DNA of 15,531 nucleotides from an uncultured Oscillospiraceae bacterium. Lineage in GTDB: Bacteria; Bacillota; Clostridia; UBA1212; UBA1255. The DNA lies in NCBI GenBank assembly GCA_902462635.1, contig CABQCN010000003.1:1-15531 (forward strand), in the 5' to 3' direction. A program made the position numbers and the translations under genes. Every line of letters begins with the position of its first letter. Within the stretch, counting starts at the first letter, position 1. Below are positions 7,546 to 15,531 of this stretch, in pieces. A model generated the notes under the pieces. That model saw only the letters and a list, made by a program, of their open reading frames with translations, was not told where the DNA came from and ran no database searches.

Positions 7546-7563
7546 GAAAGGGGATCTCTGACT

Positions 7564-7680
7564 ATGAAGGCATTCATACATAAGGAGCGGGGCTGGCAGG
7601 AACGGCTTATCTCTATCGTTTTGGTAATCAGCATCGTTTCGTCGCTCGTATGGATTTTTCCGCTGCATGGCCTGGCCGCG
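7564..7680 (+). other. Signal peptide of the giant protein
   Basis: A long charged start (MKAFIHKERGWQER) is followed by a hydrophobic core of about 18 residues (LISIVLVISIVSSLVWIF), then PLHGLAA. Cleavage is likely after Ala38 or Ala39, just before DDFAGG. This supports Sec export and the chosen ATG. Confidence 0.85.
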
Positions 7681-10600
7681 GATGATTTTGCAGGGGGCAG
7701 CGGCACGGCGGCGGATCCGTACCGGATAGCCACCGCTCAGCACCTGAAAAACATCGGGAACTACCTGGGACCCGACTACAGGAATACGTATTTCAGGCTG
7801 GAAAACGACATTGTACTGACCGGCAATTGGACGCCGATCGGGAAATTTGAATATTCGGCGGATAACAGCAAAACCCAATTCAACGGGCATCTGGACGGCG
7901 CCGGATATGAAATTGCGAATTTGACAGTGCCCATGGATAATACCGTTACCCACCGCGGCCTGTTCGCCTCTGTGGATGGCGCGGATATCCGCAACCTTGG
8001 CGTTCTCAACGCTTCGGTAGAGGGGGTTTCCAGCGTAGGCGCCCTTGCAGGGCGCGCGGCTGGTTCCACCTTTATCAACTGCTACGCTTCCGGTAAGATA
8101 CTTGCCGGGGGCCCGGACAATTCCCACCCTTTATATGGCTGGTATGCCGGCGGGCTTGTGGGCGGCGGAAGCAGCAACAGCTACACCAACTGCTACTTTA
8201 TGGGCAAAGTGACAGGAAAATATGGGGTCGGCGGTATCAGCGGAATGGAAATGGATTCCCGCTACCGGAATTGTGCGGCGGACGTAATGGCGATCAGTTT
8301 GAGTATGAACGCGGGGGGAATTGTAGGCAACCTGCAATACGGCTCTATCCGGGACTGCTCCGTAAATGCTTTGCCGACAGCTGAAGAGAGTAACGCCGGT
8401 GGAATTGCAGGCTCGGTCCAACACACACAAATCAGCGGCTGTACGGCGGTATCCGTTGTCTATGCGAAGGAAAATGCGGGCGGAATCACCGGCAGTATGA
8501 ACGATACAAGCGTAGTGGCTTATTGCACCGTAGAGGCGGAGAGCCGGGTGTCCGCCGAACGGTCCGCGGGCGGCATTACCGGTACGGGCGGCACGGTGGA
8601 GCAATGCCTTGCAAACTGTGCAGTAACCGCCCCGCAGCAGCGCGGCGGGATCGCAGGCAGCGCTGCGAAAGCGCTGCGCGACAATTATTTTAACAAAGAC
8701 CGCAATCCGGGCCTGCCGGTCAATGCGGACGGTGCGACCGGAATTACAGAAGAAAACATGCGAAACGACGCCACTTACGCGAACTGGGACATGGGGACAT
8801 ACTGGTATAAGCACGCCGACGGATACCCGGCGCCGAAAAACGCTTTTTTCTACGCCGGATGGAACGGGGACGGCACCCAGGAAAACCCGTACCGGATCCG
8901 CCACGGCTTCCAGTTATACGCCCTGCGCAACTTAAACGGCCCGCAGTATGGCAGCCTTCATTTTTTGATGGAACGGGATATTGACCTTCAGGCGTTTATG
9001 AAAGATTCCCTTGTGGAGGAAGTGTTACCGATCAGTGATACGGGCTGGAATGGCATCGGCACCTCTAGCGGCCGGTACAGCGAGCGGATCTATTTCCATT
9101 TTGACGGAGGAAACCACACGATTCAAAACCTTTGGGGTACCTGGGATTCGGGAAATAAAACCGCCAGAAATTACGGCGGACTGTTCCGCTTTTTACAGGA
9201 TACCACCGTGAAAAATTTGCGCCTGACCCTGGGCGGCAGCGGCATAAAGGGCGAAACGTTTTTGGGCGCGCTGGCCGGAAAGATAGAAAATACCAGCGTG
9301 GAAAACTGCCATTTGGTTTCCGGCACCCTGGAGGGGACGGGAGAGATCGGCGGACTGGTTGCTATTGCCGAAGACAGCGATATCGTCGGCTGCACCTCCG
9401 CCGCGACCCTGAAAATTGGAAAAGACGGAACAAGAAGCGTTTCCGGCGGTATTGTAGGCCGCTTTGTTTGTAAACAAAAAGACAGCAAAATTGACAACTG
9501 CGTTTATACCGGCGCCATAATGACCGAAGGAGACTATGCCGGCGGTATCTGCGGTGCGCTGGGTTCCGGCACAATCAGCAACTGCTCGGCGCAGGACATT
9601 ACGATTACCAGCGAGTACGGACGGCATCTGGGCGGCATCATCGGTATGGCAGACACGACCGACCCCGATTTTAGCGTCAGGTCCCGCACCATCCAGAACT
9701 GCTACAGCTCCGGCAAAATCGAGGGCTACAGTTCTCTGGGCGGTCTTGCAGGGACGTTCGTATTGCCATGCGATGCCGTAAACTCTTCCTCCTGGATGAC
9801 GGTACATGCGGTTAAGATGGATAAGACGACCGCCTCTGCCGGCGCGGCCGGCGGCCTGGTGGGAACGATGACGGCCGGCAATATCAGCTATTGCCACGCA
9901 ACAGGCGAGGTGACCGCCGATATGTTCGTAAAGGGTACTTCCGAGCTCATTCTGTCAGGCTCAATCGGGATTGGCGGCCTGGTCGGTGAAATTCTGAAGG
10001 GCGGCGCGGTGAGCATTACCAATTCCTATGCAACCGGTAACGTGTCCGGCAGCCAGGCAGTAGGCGGGCTGCTTGGCGATTCTGATTCGGATACGCTCAC
10101 AATTCAAGACTGCTTCGCTACCGGCAATGTTTACGGGTGTCTGTATATTGGCGGCCTGCTCGGCGACATTGCCGACGCCACAGTCCAAAACTGTTATGCC
10201 ACGGGAGAAGTACAGGGCAACAACACCTGCGGCGGTTTGATCGGAAATGCAAACGCAATTCGTTTACAGGACAGCTATGCGCAGGGGAACGTTACGACCG
10301 CACGCCAGGCCACCGCGCACCTGATTACAGGCAACGCCAGCGACAGCGTAGGCGGCGGTCTGGTGGGCAGTCTGGATGTGAGGCGTGCGCATACCATAAC
10401 CCGCTGCTATTCCTCGGGTACGGTGGAAGTATCCAATCTATACCGCGGGGGACTGGTGGGTAGAGTTGCACCAAACGCTACCAATTATTTAACGTTTGAT
10501 CATTGTTTTTATAACAACGGGCGGAACCGGGCCATCGGCAACACGGAGAGCATTTATAACGACGGCAACTCCGGCACTGTCAGCCGCAAATCCCTGAATG

Positions 10601-13600
10601 ATTTGCAAAAAACCGACACCTTCAGCGTATGGGGCAGCAACATTTCAAGCAGCAGTACAGGGAATACGAAATGGTATCAAGCCTCCTCTTCGCTGCCGGT
10701 GCTGCGCACCATCAAAATGCGCAGCGGCGCGGGAAGCCAGACGACCCCCTTCACCATATCCACTCCTGTGGAGCTGGACCGGCTCCACGCCTTTACCGGC
10801 GCTGCGTTTGAGGGCAAGTATTTCAAGCTGGAGCAAAATATCGACTTGCTGGGCTATACCGCCCGGTCCAACGATTACGGCTGGCGGCCCGTCGGCAGCA
10901 GCAGCCAGCCGTTCGCTGCCAAAGTGGACGGCAACAACAAAATCGTTTCCGGGCTGTGGAGCAACCGGAACCACGACAACGGCGGCCTGTTCGGTTATTT
11001 TACCGGCACTGTAAAAAATCTGGGCGTGGAAACAGCGCCCGGCAAATTCATGCGGGGTACCGCAAACGCCGGTATTCTGGCAGGCGTGCTGCTCTTTGCA
11101 CAGGTGTCCGGCTGCTACGCCAAGGGCGTTGCATACGGTGCGTCGGCCGGCGTGTTTGCAGGCGCGGTCTATGGCGGCACCGTGCAAAACTGTTACGCCG
11201 AGGGCACCGTGCAGACATACCCGGACACTGCGTACGGGGCGGGCTTTGTGTACCGTGCGGACTATGCTACCATACAAAACTGTTATGCGGCTGCCACGCT
11301 GAAGGGCTCCAACGGGTCCGGATTTTGTCACGTCTCCTCCAGCGCGAATATTGTAAGCTGTTATTACGATCAATCCCTTTGTAACAAGCCATCTGCGAGC
11401 GGATTCGGGAGAACGACTGCCCAGATGATGGCGCGGGCCACCTTTCCCGATTGGGATTTTTCGGACACATGGTCGATCAACGCAGGCGTTGATTATCCCC
11501 GCCTGGTCGGGGAAACCCATCTGGACGGCGCGGGCACCGAGGACGATCCCTACCGGATCTATACCGCCGCGCAGCTGGATTCCCTGCGCGATTTTTCAAG
11601 ACGACGCGACATTTATTTCAAGCTGATGAACGATATTGATTTAACCGCGTACCTTGCAGACGCGGGGGCAGGCGACGGGAAAGGCTGGCTGCCAATCGGC
11701 GTGAGCAGCGATGGCTTTCGCTCCCACCTGGACGGAAACGGAAAGACCATTTCAGGGCTGTGGATCAACCGGCCGGACAGCAGCTACGTTGGTCTGTTCG
11801 GGTATATAACCACGGATGAACTCAGCACGTATTCCGTGAAAAACCTGACGGTTACGGTAGACAACGCAAAGGGCGGCGTGCAGGGGAATGAACAGGTCGG
11901 CGCGCTGGCGGGTGACGTTTTCCGTGCCTTGATTGAAGACGTTACCGTCCGGGGCCTGTACGGCGAAAACGCCAAAATCGGCGGTACAAGATATGTAGGC
12001 GGGATCCTCGGCGGCCTGAATGCCGGCACCCTGTCCGGCAACACCGGCTTTGTGCAGGCCTGCGCCGCCGTAACCGCGCAGGAATCCGCCGGCGGCCTGG
12101 TCGGGCGGATGCAGGTGACGACGAGCGGGACGCAAATTACAAAATTACAAAAGGCCCTGGTGTACGGCTCGGTACGCACGCAGGGAAGTTCCGCCGGCGG
12201 GGCGGCGGGTATTGTAGGCCGGAGCGAGTTATACCAGGTCGGCGCATTCAGCGATGTATCGTCCTCCGGCCAGATGGTGGGCGGTTTGGCCGGCTACGTC
12301 TCATCAAGCGTCAGCCCTGTCAAGATTACCCAGTGCTTTGCGGTCGGTAAGGTATCCGGCACGCAGCAGGTGGGCGGCCTTGCCGGTTCAGTCAGCAACG
12401 CCGATATTTTGAACTGCTATGCTGCCGGCGCGGTAAGCGGTACAAGTTACGTAGGCGGATTGATCGGGCGGTTATTCGGCCAGGGCACTCTCAAATCCAG
12501 CTATGCGGCAGGGCAGGTGACCGCTACCGGGAACTTCCGTTACGGCCTTGCCGGCGTATCAAGTACCTCATGGCCCGCTACCGATTGCATGTTTGATAAA
12601 GATACCACCGGGGCGACCGCCGGCGGTACCGCCCTGACCACCGGCGAGATGGTGGCCGCCGGGCTGCTGGCTTCCCCCTTTGAACACAAAACAGGCAGCT
12701 ATTACTACCTTTCCTGGCAAAGTAATATTCCCGGTTTCAAGGAGTCGAGTATATTGTCGGATTTAAACATTCTGTACGACAGCTCTAAAGAGCCGGATGA
12801 AACAACCGGCGGCAGCGTTGCGTTAGATCCCTACACTTTTACACACGAAACGGTGCTGAAGGGGAAAAATACCTTCTCCCGTATATCGGCCGCGCCGGGT
12901 GCGCCCGGGACCGCAGTCGTGTTGGATATGCCGGAGCTTACCGCCATCGGGCAGCGATACCGGGGCACCGTGTTATCCAGTAACAGGGCGGGCCTTATCA
13001 TCCCGTATCAGATCTATGCCACGCGAACCCTCCCGCTCGCGGAAGTGACGCTGGACGGCGGAAATAAGGCGCTGGATTTGTTGGATGGGGACAGCCGTAC
13101 CTTTACAGCCGGATTTACCCCTGACGGCTTGGCGGTCAACTATAGCTGGGATGTATTCCCGAACGCCGGGTTCACCGCATCCCCGGGGCTTGCCACAGGC
13201 CCCCGGCAAACCAGCCTGAAATTTACCCAGCCCGGAACTTATACCGTAACAGTCGCCGTAACCGATAAAAACGACGCAAACAACCGCAGCTCCGCCAGTC
13301 ATACTGTTACCGTGACCTCCAAGGTGGACTTGAACGCCCTGTACCAGTCTGCGATCAAAAAATACACGGAGTCCGGCAAGTATTCCGCCGCATCCTGGAA
13401 TGCTTATCAAGCCCAGCTGTCGGCGGCCAAAACCGTGCTGGGCAAGGAGGCGGGCACGCAGACGCAAGCACAAATCAACGCCGCCGAAGCTGCTCTGCGC
13501 AATGCAATCAATGCGCTGGTGGGCGCGCCGTATATCGAGCCTTCCGCACTGCCTTATTATGACGTCAGCGATCCCGGCGCGGGGTCCCTGACCCTTACCG

Positions 13601-15531
13601 CAAAGCTTGAGAGCGAATCGGCGGGTACCAAAACATACCAGTGGGCGGTGACGGACGGGCCGGTTACCTATGTACTGAACAACAAAACCGACGCAACCTG
13701 CTTTTTCACCCCAACGGGGGCGGGCGCTTACACCCTGAAGGCTACTATCAAACTGGACGGAAAAGAATACGCTGCCACCGTTTCCATAACCGCGGTGGAT
13801 AAGGGGGCGCTGCGTACAGAGCTTGCTCTGGCGGACAGCGTAAATACCAGTGGATATACCGCCAGAACCGTTGACGCGTTCACCGCGGCGCTTACGGCGG
13901 CGGAGCTGGTGCTGGCCGGCACAACGGAAACGCAGGATGCAATCAACGGCGCCGCCGCCGCTCTGAAATCGGCGCGGGAGGGCCTGCGCCGGGCGCTTAC
14001 GGCGAACGATATTACAATTGTCCCTCAACCGTTGCAGGTGTGGGATTTGGCGGATACACGCAGCCGGGTATTTACCGCAAGCTGTGAACCGGGCTATCCT
14101 GTGGCATACGCCTGGAAGGTGATAAGTGGTTTTGAATCCGGCATTACAGGCGGCGGCGATACAAGCAACGTCACCTTTGCGCCGCCGGACCCCGGCAACT
14201 ATATCCTGCGGGTAACCGTAACGGATCCGGAGGACGCGCAGAACACGCATTACCAGGATCTTTCATTCCCGGTGGTGGATAAGACGGAACTGAACGCTTT
14301 GATCAATACCGCGGAGTCCCTGCGCCAGGAAGATTTTATTGACGAGGAGTGGGCGTTCTTTGTTTCCGCGCTTGCCGAGGCAAAAGCCGTACAAGAAAAC
14401 ACGGCTCTTACCCTGACCCAGGCGAAAATAAACACGGCGGCAGAAGCATTGCGGCAGCGCATGAACGAGCTGCATCCCAAGCTGGCCGGGTTGACCGTAA
14501 CGCCGGAAACAGACGTGTACCTGGACCTCAGCGTGGCGCAAACGGCGCAATGGACTGCTTCCGTTGAGCCGAAGGAGGCTGTGGCAGGCTACCGATGGTC
14601 GGTTTCCCCCGCCGTGTCCGGTCTGACAGGCGCAGACACCGCGACAGTGCAGTTCAAACCGGAAGCTACCGGAAGCTATCGTCTTACCATCGACGTTACA
14701 GGCGTGGGGGGAGATTCCCTCACAAAGACGGTGTATGTGATTGTAGTGGATAAAACACAATTGAAAGCGCAAATTGCAATAGCGGCGGACGTTCTGTCAA
14801 AGGCTGTGGTTGGCAGCGGACACGGAGAATATCCGCAAGCGGCGGTTGACAAGCTGAATGCCGCGGTCCGGGCAGCCCAGGCTGTGCGGGACGCCGAGTC
14901 CGCCCAACCGGAAATCCATATAACGGCAGCGGCGCTGCAAGACGCGATCGCCGAATTTACCGGACAATCCAATGTAGTGGATGCCAGTCGGCTGAACGCG
15001 TTGATCCTGACCGCACGGCAAAGGCTGAACGACGCGACCTTTGGCGAACGAAACGGGGACTATCCGCCGGATGAAAAAGTTGTGTTTACCGGCGCCATTG
15101 AAGCGGCCGAGATGACCGCAACCAAGCCAAACCGCACATCGGATGAGGTTTTAGCTGCCATTTCCGCATTGGAGCAGGCGATGGAACACTTCAACACAAC
15201 GGTGGTGGTCGTACAATACGGGGAATTGGCGCAATTGGCCGATCTGTGCGAATCCATTCATCAAAACGCTGCGGAGGGAACCCAAAACGGGCAATACCAG
15301 TATGGCGCGAAGGCCGTTTTCCTGACGGAAATTAAAAAAGCCCAAGCAGTAGCCAAAAACCAGCGTGCCACACAAAACGAGGTGGATGCGGCAAAGGAAG
15401 CCTTGCAAAAAGCTATGGAAGAATTTGCCGGAAAAAGGATCGGTGTGAATTACGATGTGCTGGTCAGCCTGATTACACAGGCGGAGAAACTGATAAAAGA
15501 CAGCGCTTACGGCGACCGGAACGGCGAATTC
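7564..15531 (+). CDS. Giant secreted GLUG/PKD/FIVAR repeat surface protein, 3' end missing
   Basis: One frame of 2656 codons runs to the window edge without a stop; I followed it line by line and found no frameshift. ATG 7564 is preceded by AAAGGGGA (7547-7554) at about 10 bases and opens a signal peptide. Order: signal peptide (1 to about 39); four GLUG blocks (about 44-431, 432-1054, 1055-1321, 1322-1739); a beta-rich linker with no recognised domain (1740-1823); alternating PKD-like and FIVAR domains (about 1824-2394); FIVAR domains only (2395 to the edge). GLUG repeats (GGLVG...NCYATGxV) and FIVAR domains are known from very large cell-surface and adhesin-type proteins of Bacillota. I infer an extracellular rod or fibre; no catalytic motif is visible, and no LPXTG or SLH anchor falls within the window. 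It stands downstream of tRNA-Arg, apparently as its own unit. Exact function and ligand are unknown. Confidence 0.9.
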   Translation, partial: MKAFIHKERGWQERLISIVLVISIVSSLVWIFPLHGLAADDFAGGSGTAADPYRIATAQHLKNIGNYLGPDYRNTYFRLENDIVLTGNWTPIGKFEYSADNSKTQFNGHLDGAGYEIANLTVPMDNTVTHRGLFASVDGADIRNLGVLNASVEGVSSVGALAGRAAGSTFINCYASGKILAGGPDNSHPLYGWYAGGLVGGGSSNSYTNCYFMGKVTGKYGVGGISGMEMDSRYRNCAADVMAISLSMNAGGIVGNLQYGSIRDCSVNALPTAEESNAGGIAGSVQHTQISGCTAVSVVYAKENAGGITGSMNDTSVVAYCTVEAESRVSAERSAGGITGTGGTVEQCLANCAVTAPQQRGGIAGSAAKALRDNYFNKDRNPGLPVNADGATGITEENMRNDATYANWDMGTYWYKHADGYPAPKNAFFYAGWNGDGTQENPYRIRHGFQLYALRNLNGPQYGSLHFLMERDIDLQAFMKDSLVEEVLPISDTGWNGIGTSSGRYSERIYFHFDGGNHTIQNLWGTWDSGNKTARNYGGLFRFLQDTTVKNLRLTLGGSGIKGETFLGALAGKIENTSVENCHLVSGTLEGTGEIGGLVAIAEDSDIVGCTSAATLKIGKDGTRSVSGGIVGRFVCKQKDSKIDNCVYTGAIMTEGDYAGGICGALGSGTISNCSAQDITITSEYGRHLGGIIGMADTTDPDFSVRSRTIQNCYSSGKIEGYSSLGGLAGTFVLPCDAVNSSSWMTVHAVKMDKTTASAGAAGGLVGTMTAGNISYCHATGEVTADMFVKGTSELILSGSIGIGGLVGEILKGGAVSITNSYATGNVSGSQAVGGLLGDSDSDTLTIQDCFATGNVYGCLYIGGLLGDIADATVQNCYATGEVQGNNTCGGLIGNANAIRLQDSYAQGNVTTARQATAHLITGNASDSVGGGLVGSLDVRRAHTITRCYSSGTVEVSNLYRGGLVGRVAPNATNYLTFDHCFYNNGRNRAIGNTESIYNDGNSGTVSRKSLNDLQKTDTFSVWGSNISSSSTGNTKWYQASSSLPVLRTIKMRSGAGSQTTPFTISTPVELDRLHAFTGAAFEGKYFKLEQNIDLLGYTARSNDYGWRPVGSSSQPFAAKVDGNNKIVSGLWSNRNHDNGGLFGYFTGTVKNLGVETAPGKFMRGTANAGILAGVLLFAQVSGCYAKGVAYGASAGVFAGAVYGGTVQNCYAEGTVQTYPDTAYGAGFVYRADYATIQNCYAAATLKGSNGSGFCHVSSSANIVSCYYDQSLCNKPSASGFGRTTAQMMARATFPDWDFSDTWSINAGVDYPRLVGETHLDGAGTEDDPYRIYTAAQLDSLRDFSRRRDIYFKLMNDIDLTAYLADAGAGDGKGWLPIGVSSDGFRSHLDGNGKTISGLWINRPDSSYVGLFGYITTDELSTYSVKNLTVTVDNAKGGVQGNEQVGALAGDVFRALIEDVTVRGLYGENAKIGGTRYVGGILGGLNAGTLSGNTGFVQACAAVTAQESAGGLVGRMQVTTSGTQITKLQKALVYGSVRTQGSSAGGAAGIVGRSELYQVGAFSDVSSSGQMVGGLAGYVSSSVSPVKITQCFAVGKVSGTQQVGGLAGSVSNADILNCYAAGAVSGTSYVGGLIGRLFGQGTLKSSYAAGQVTATGNFRYGLAGVSSTSWPATDCMFDKDTTGATAGGTALTTGEMVAAGLLASPFEHKTGSYYYLSWQSNIPGFKESSILSDLNILYDSSKEPDETTGGSVALDPYTFTHETVLKGKNTFSRISAAPGAPGTAVVLDMPELTAIGQRYRGTVLSSNRAGLIIPYQIYATRTLPLAEVTLDGGNKALDLLDGDSRTFTAGFTPDGLAVNYSWDVFPNAGFTASPGLATGPRQTSLKFTQPGTYTVTVAVTDKNDANNRSSASHTVTVTSKVDLNALYQSAIKKYTESGKYSAASWNAYQAQLSAAKTVLGKEAGTQTQAQINAAEAALRNAINALVGAPYIEPSALPYYDVSDPGAGSLTLTAKLESESAGTKTYQWAVTDGPVTYVLNNKTDATCFFTPTGAGAYTLKATIKLDGKEYAATVSITAVDKGALRTELALADSVNTSGYTARTVDAFTAALTAAELVLAGTTETQDAINGAAAALKSAREGLRRALTANDITIVPQPLQVWDLADTRSRVFTASCEPGYPVAYAWKVISGFESGITGGGDTSNVTFAPPDPGNYILRVTVTDPEDAQNTHYQDLSFPVVDKTELNALINTAESLRQEDFIDEEWAFFVSALAEAKAVQENTALTLTQAKINTAAEALRQRMNELHPKLAGLTVTPETDVYLDLSVAQTAQWTASVEPKEAVAGYRWSVSPAVSGLTGADTATVQFKPEATGSYRLTIDVTGVGGDSLTKTVYVIVVDKTQLKAQIAIAADVLSKAVVGSGHGEYPQAAVDKLNAAVRAAQAVRDAESAQPEIHITAAALQDAIAEFTGQSNVVDASRLNALILTARQRLNDATFGERNGDYPPDEKVVFTGAIEAAEMTATKPNRTSDEVLAAISALEQAMEHFNTTVVVVQYGELAQLADLCESIHQNAAEGTQNGQYQYGAKAVFLTEIKKAQAVAKNQRATQNEVDAAKEALQKAMEEFAGKRIGVNYDVLVSLITQAEKLIKDSAYGDRNGEF
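7693..8856 (+). repeat. GLUG block A
   Basis: Opens with GSGTAADPYRIATAQHL, then YFRLENDIVL and FNGHLDGAGYEIANLTV. About eight GLUG units follow (for example AGGLVG, VGGISG, AGGIVG, AGGITG), each usually followed by a short strand with Cys, as in INCYASG. It closes with NYFNKD...ITEENM...WDMGTYW...GYPAP. A complete open-repeat-close module; probably a parallel beta-solenoid (inference). Confidence 0.85.
8857..10725 (+). repeat. GLUG block B, the longest
   Basis: Opens with GWNGDGTQENPYRIRHGFQL, LHFLMERDIDL and FHFDGGNHTIQNLWG. About thirteen GLUG units follow, the most regular being IGGLVG-NSYATGNVSG and VGGLLG-DCFATGNVYG near 9970-10190. It closes with HCFYNNG...SLNDLQKTDTFSVWG...SLPVL. It is roughly 60% longer than block A. 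Confidence 0.85.
10726..11526 (+). repeat. GLUG block C, short and degenerate
   Basis: Opens with GAGSQTTPFTISTPVELDRL, YFKLEQNIDL and AAKVDGNNKIVSGLW. It has only about four units, and their GG pair is changed: AGILAG, AGVFAG, GAGFVY, GSGFCH. The Cys strands (GCYAKGVA, NCYAEGTV, NCYAAATL) remain. It closes with SCYYDQS...TTAQMM...WDFSDTW...DYPRL. Confidence 0.8.
11527..12780 (+). repeat. GLUG block D
   Basis: Opens with GAGTEDDPYRIYTAAQLDSL, YFKLMNDIDL and HLDGNGKTISGLW. Seven or eight GLUG units follow (VGALAG, VGGILG, AGGLVG, VGGLAG twice, VGGLIG). It closes with DCMFDKDTTG...LTTGEMVAAGLL...YYYLSWQSNIPGF. Its opener closely resembles that of block C, suggesting these two arose by duplication. 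Confidence 0.85.
13033..14745 (+). repeat. Alternating PKD-like and FIVAR domains (PKD1-FIVAR1 to PKD4)
   Basis: PKD-like, Ig-fold domains at about 13033-13320, 13534-13794, 14002-14274 and 14479-14745 share a YxWxV strand (NYSWDVFP, TYQWAVTD, AYAWKVIS, GYRWSVSP) and a GxYxLxVxV strand (PGTYTVTVAV, AGAYTLKATI, PGNYILRVTV, TGSYRLTIDV). Helical FIVAR domains lie between them at 13321-13533, 13795-14001 and 14275-14478, starting V-D-x-x-x-L and rich in Ala. FIVAR starts are 474, 480 and 471 bases apart (the last to FIVAR4), a near-constant period of about 158 residues. FIVAR (PF07554) is identified by its helical pattern and the VDKTELNALI / INTAAEALRQRMNEL signatures. Confidence 0.75.
14746..15531 (+). 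repeat. FIVAR-only tandem array (FIVAR4 to 7), cut by the window edge
   Basis: Starts at about 14746, 14977, 15214 and 15445 give periods of 231, 237 and 231 bases (77-79 residues). Each unit carries a turn absent from FIVAR1-3: GSGHGEYP, GERNGDYP, GTQNGQYQ, GDRNGEF. Each full unit ends in an amphipathic Ala-rich helix: ALQDAIAEF, ALEQAMEHF, ALQKAMEEF. This subtype is known from large extracellular polysaccharide-active proteins of Bacillota. The fourth unit stops after about 30 residues at the edge, so the array length is unknown. Confidence 0.75.

Noticed and set aside
8131..8904. Minus-strand open frame of 257 codons, and similar ones at 7531-8127 and 10645-11520
   Set aside because: They are shadows of the GLUG-coding strand; repeated Gly and Ala codons keep the opposite strand free of stops. 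No family resemblance.
12973..14250. Open frame of 425 codons on the minus strand opposite the giant gene
   Set aside because: It is antisense to PKD/FIVAR coding sequence, is rich in Arg, Gly and Cys as expected of a complement frame, and has no recognisable domain.
7564..15531. CRISPR array, because of the many repeats
   Set aside because: The repeats are protein-level, vary at the DNA level, and keep one reading frame; no constant repeat-spacer pattern.

Overview
The window looks like chromosome of a Bacillota/Clostridia-type anaerobe, probably from a gut or similar polysaccharide-rich habitat. This is an inference from gene content: a GH42 beta-galactosidase, a SERCA-like Ca2+ P-type ATPase, a MATE exporter, an MTA/SAH-type deaminase, strong AGGAGG-type ribosome binding sites, a tRNA with an encoded CCA end, and a very large secreted GLUG/PKD/FIVAR protein. 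No species can be named. Base composition is moderate to high in GC, and nothing in the first half looks foreign.

Layout. (1) Bases 2-1780, plus strand: the 3' part of a GH42 beta-galactosidase, open at the left edge. (2) 1900-4485, plus: a cation (probably Ca2+) transporting P-type ATPase of 861 aa. (3) 4432-5763, minus: a MATE-family multidrug/Na+ antiporter whose last 54 bases overlap the end of the ATPase gene tail to tail. (4) 5764-5900: a compact divergent control region with two well-formed sigma-70-type promoters and an 8-5-8 perfect palindrome lying on the -35 and spacer of the MATE promoter. (5) 5901-7178, plus: an amidohydrolase of the 5-methylthioadenosine/S-adenosylhomocysteine deaminase type. 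(6) 7258-7334, plus: tRNA-Arg(CCU) with its own promoter. (7) 7335-7563: a non-coding stretch with several inverted repeats, including a two-part hairpin followed by a T-rich tract just before the next gene. (8) 7564 to the right edge (15531), plus: one uninterrupted reading frame of 2656 codons with no stop in the window.

The giant protein is the dominant feature. It has a signal peptide and four consecutive GLUG-repeat blocks, each with its own opening and closing signature. These are followed by four PKD-like domains alternating with FIVAR domains at a regular ~158-residue period, and then FIVAR domains alone at a ~77-residue period, running off the edge. I read it as a long extracellular fibre or adhesin-like surface protein. 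The anchoring end and any catalytic domain lie outside the window. The other genes are ordinary housekeeping or accessory functions, with no sign that they form one pathway. Apart from the divergent MATE/deaminase pair, which may share a regulator, I see no dedicated novel multi-gene system here.
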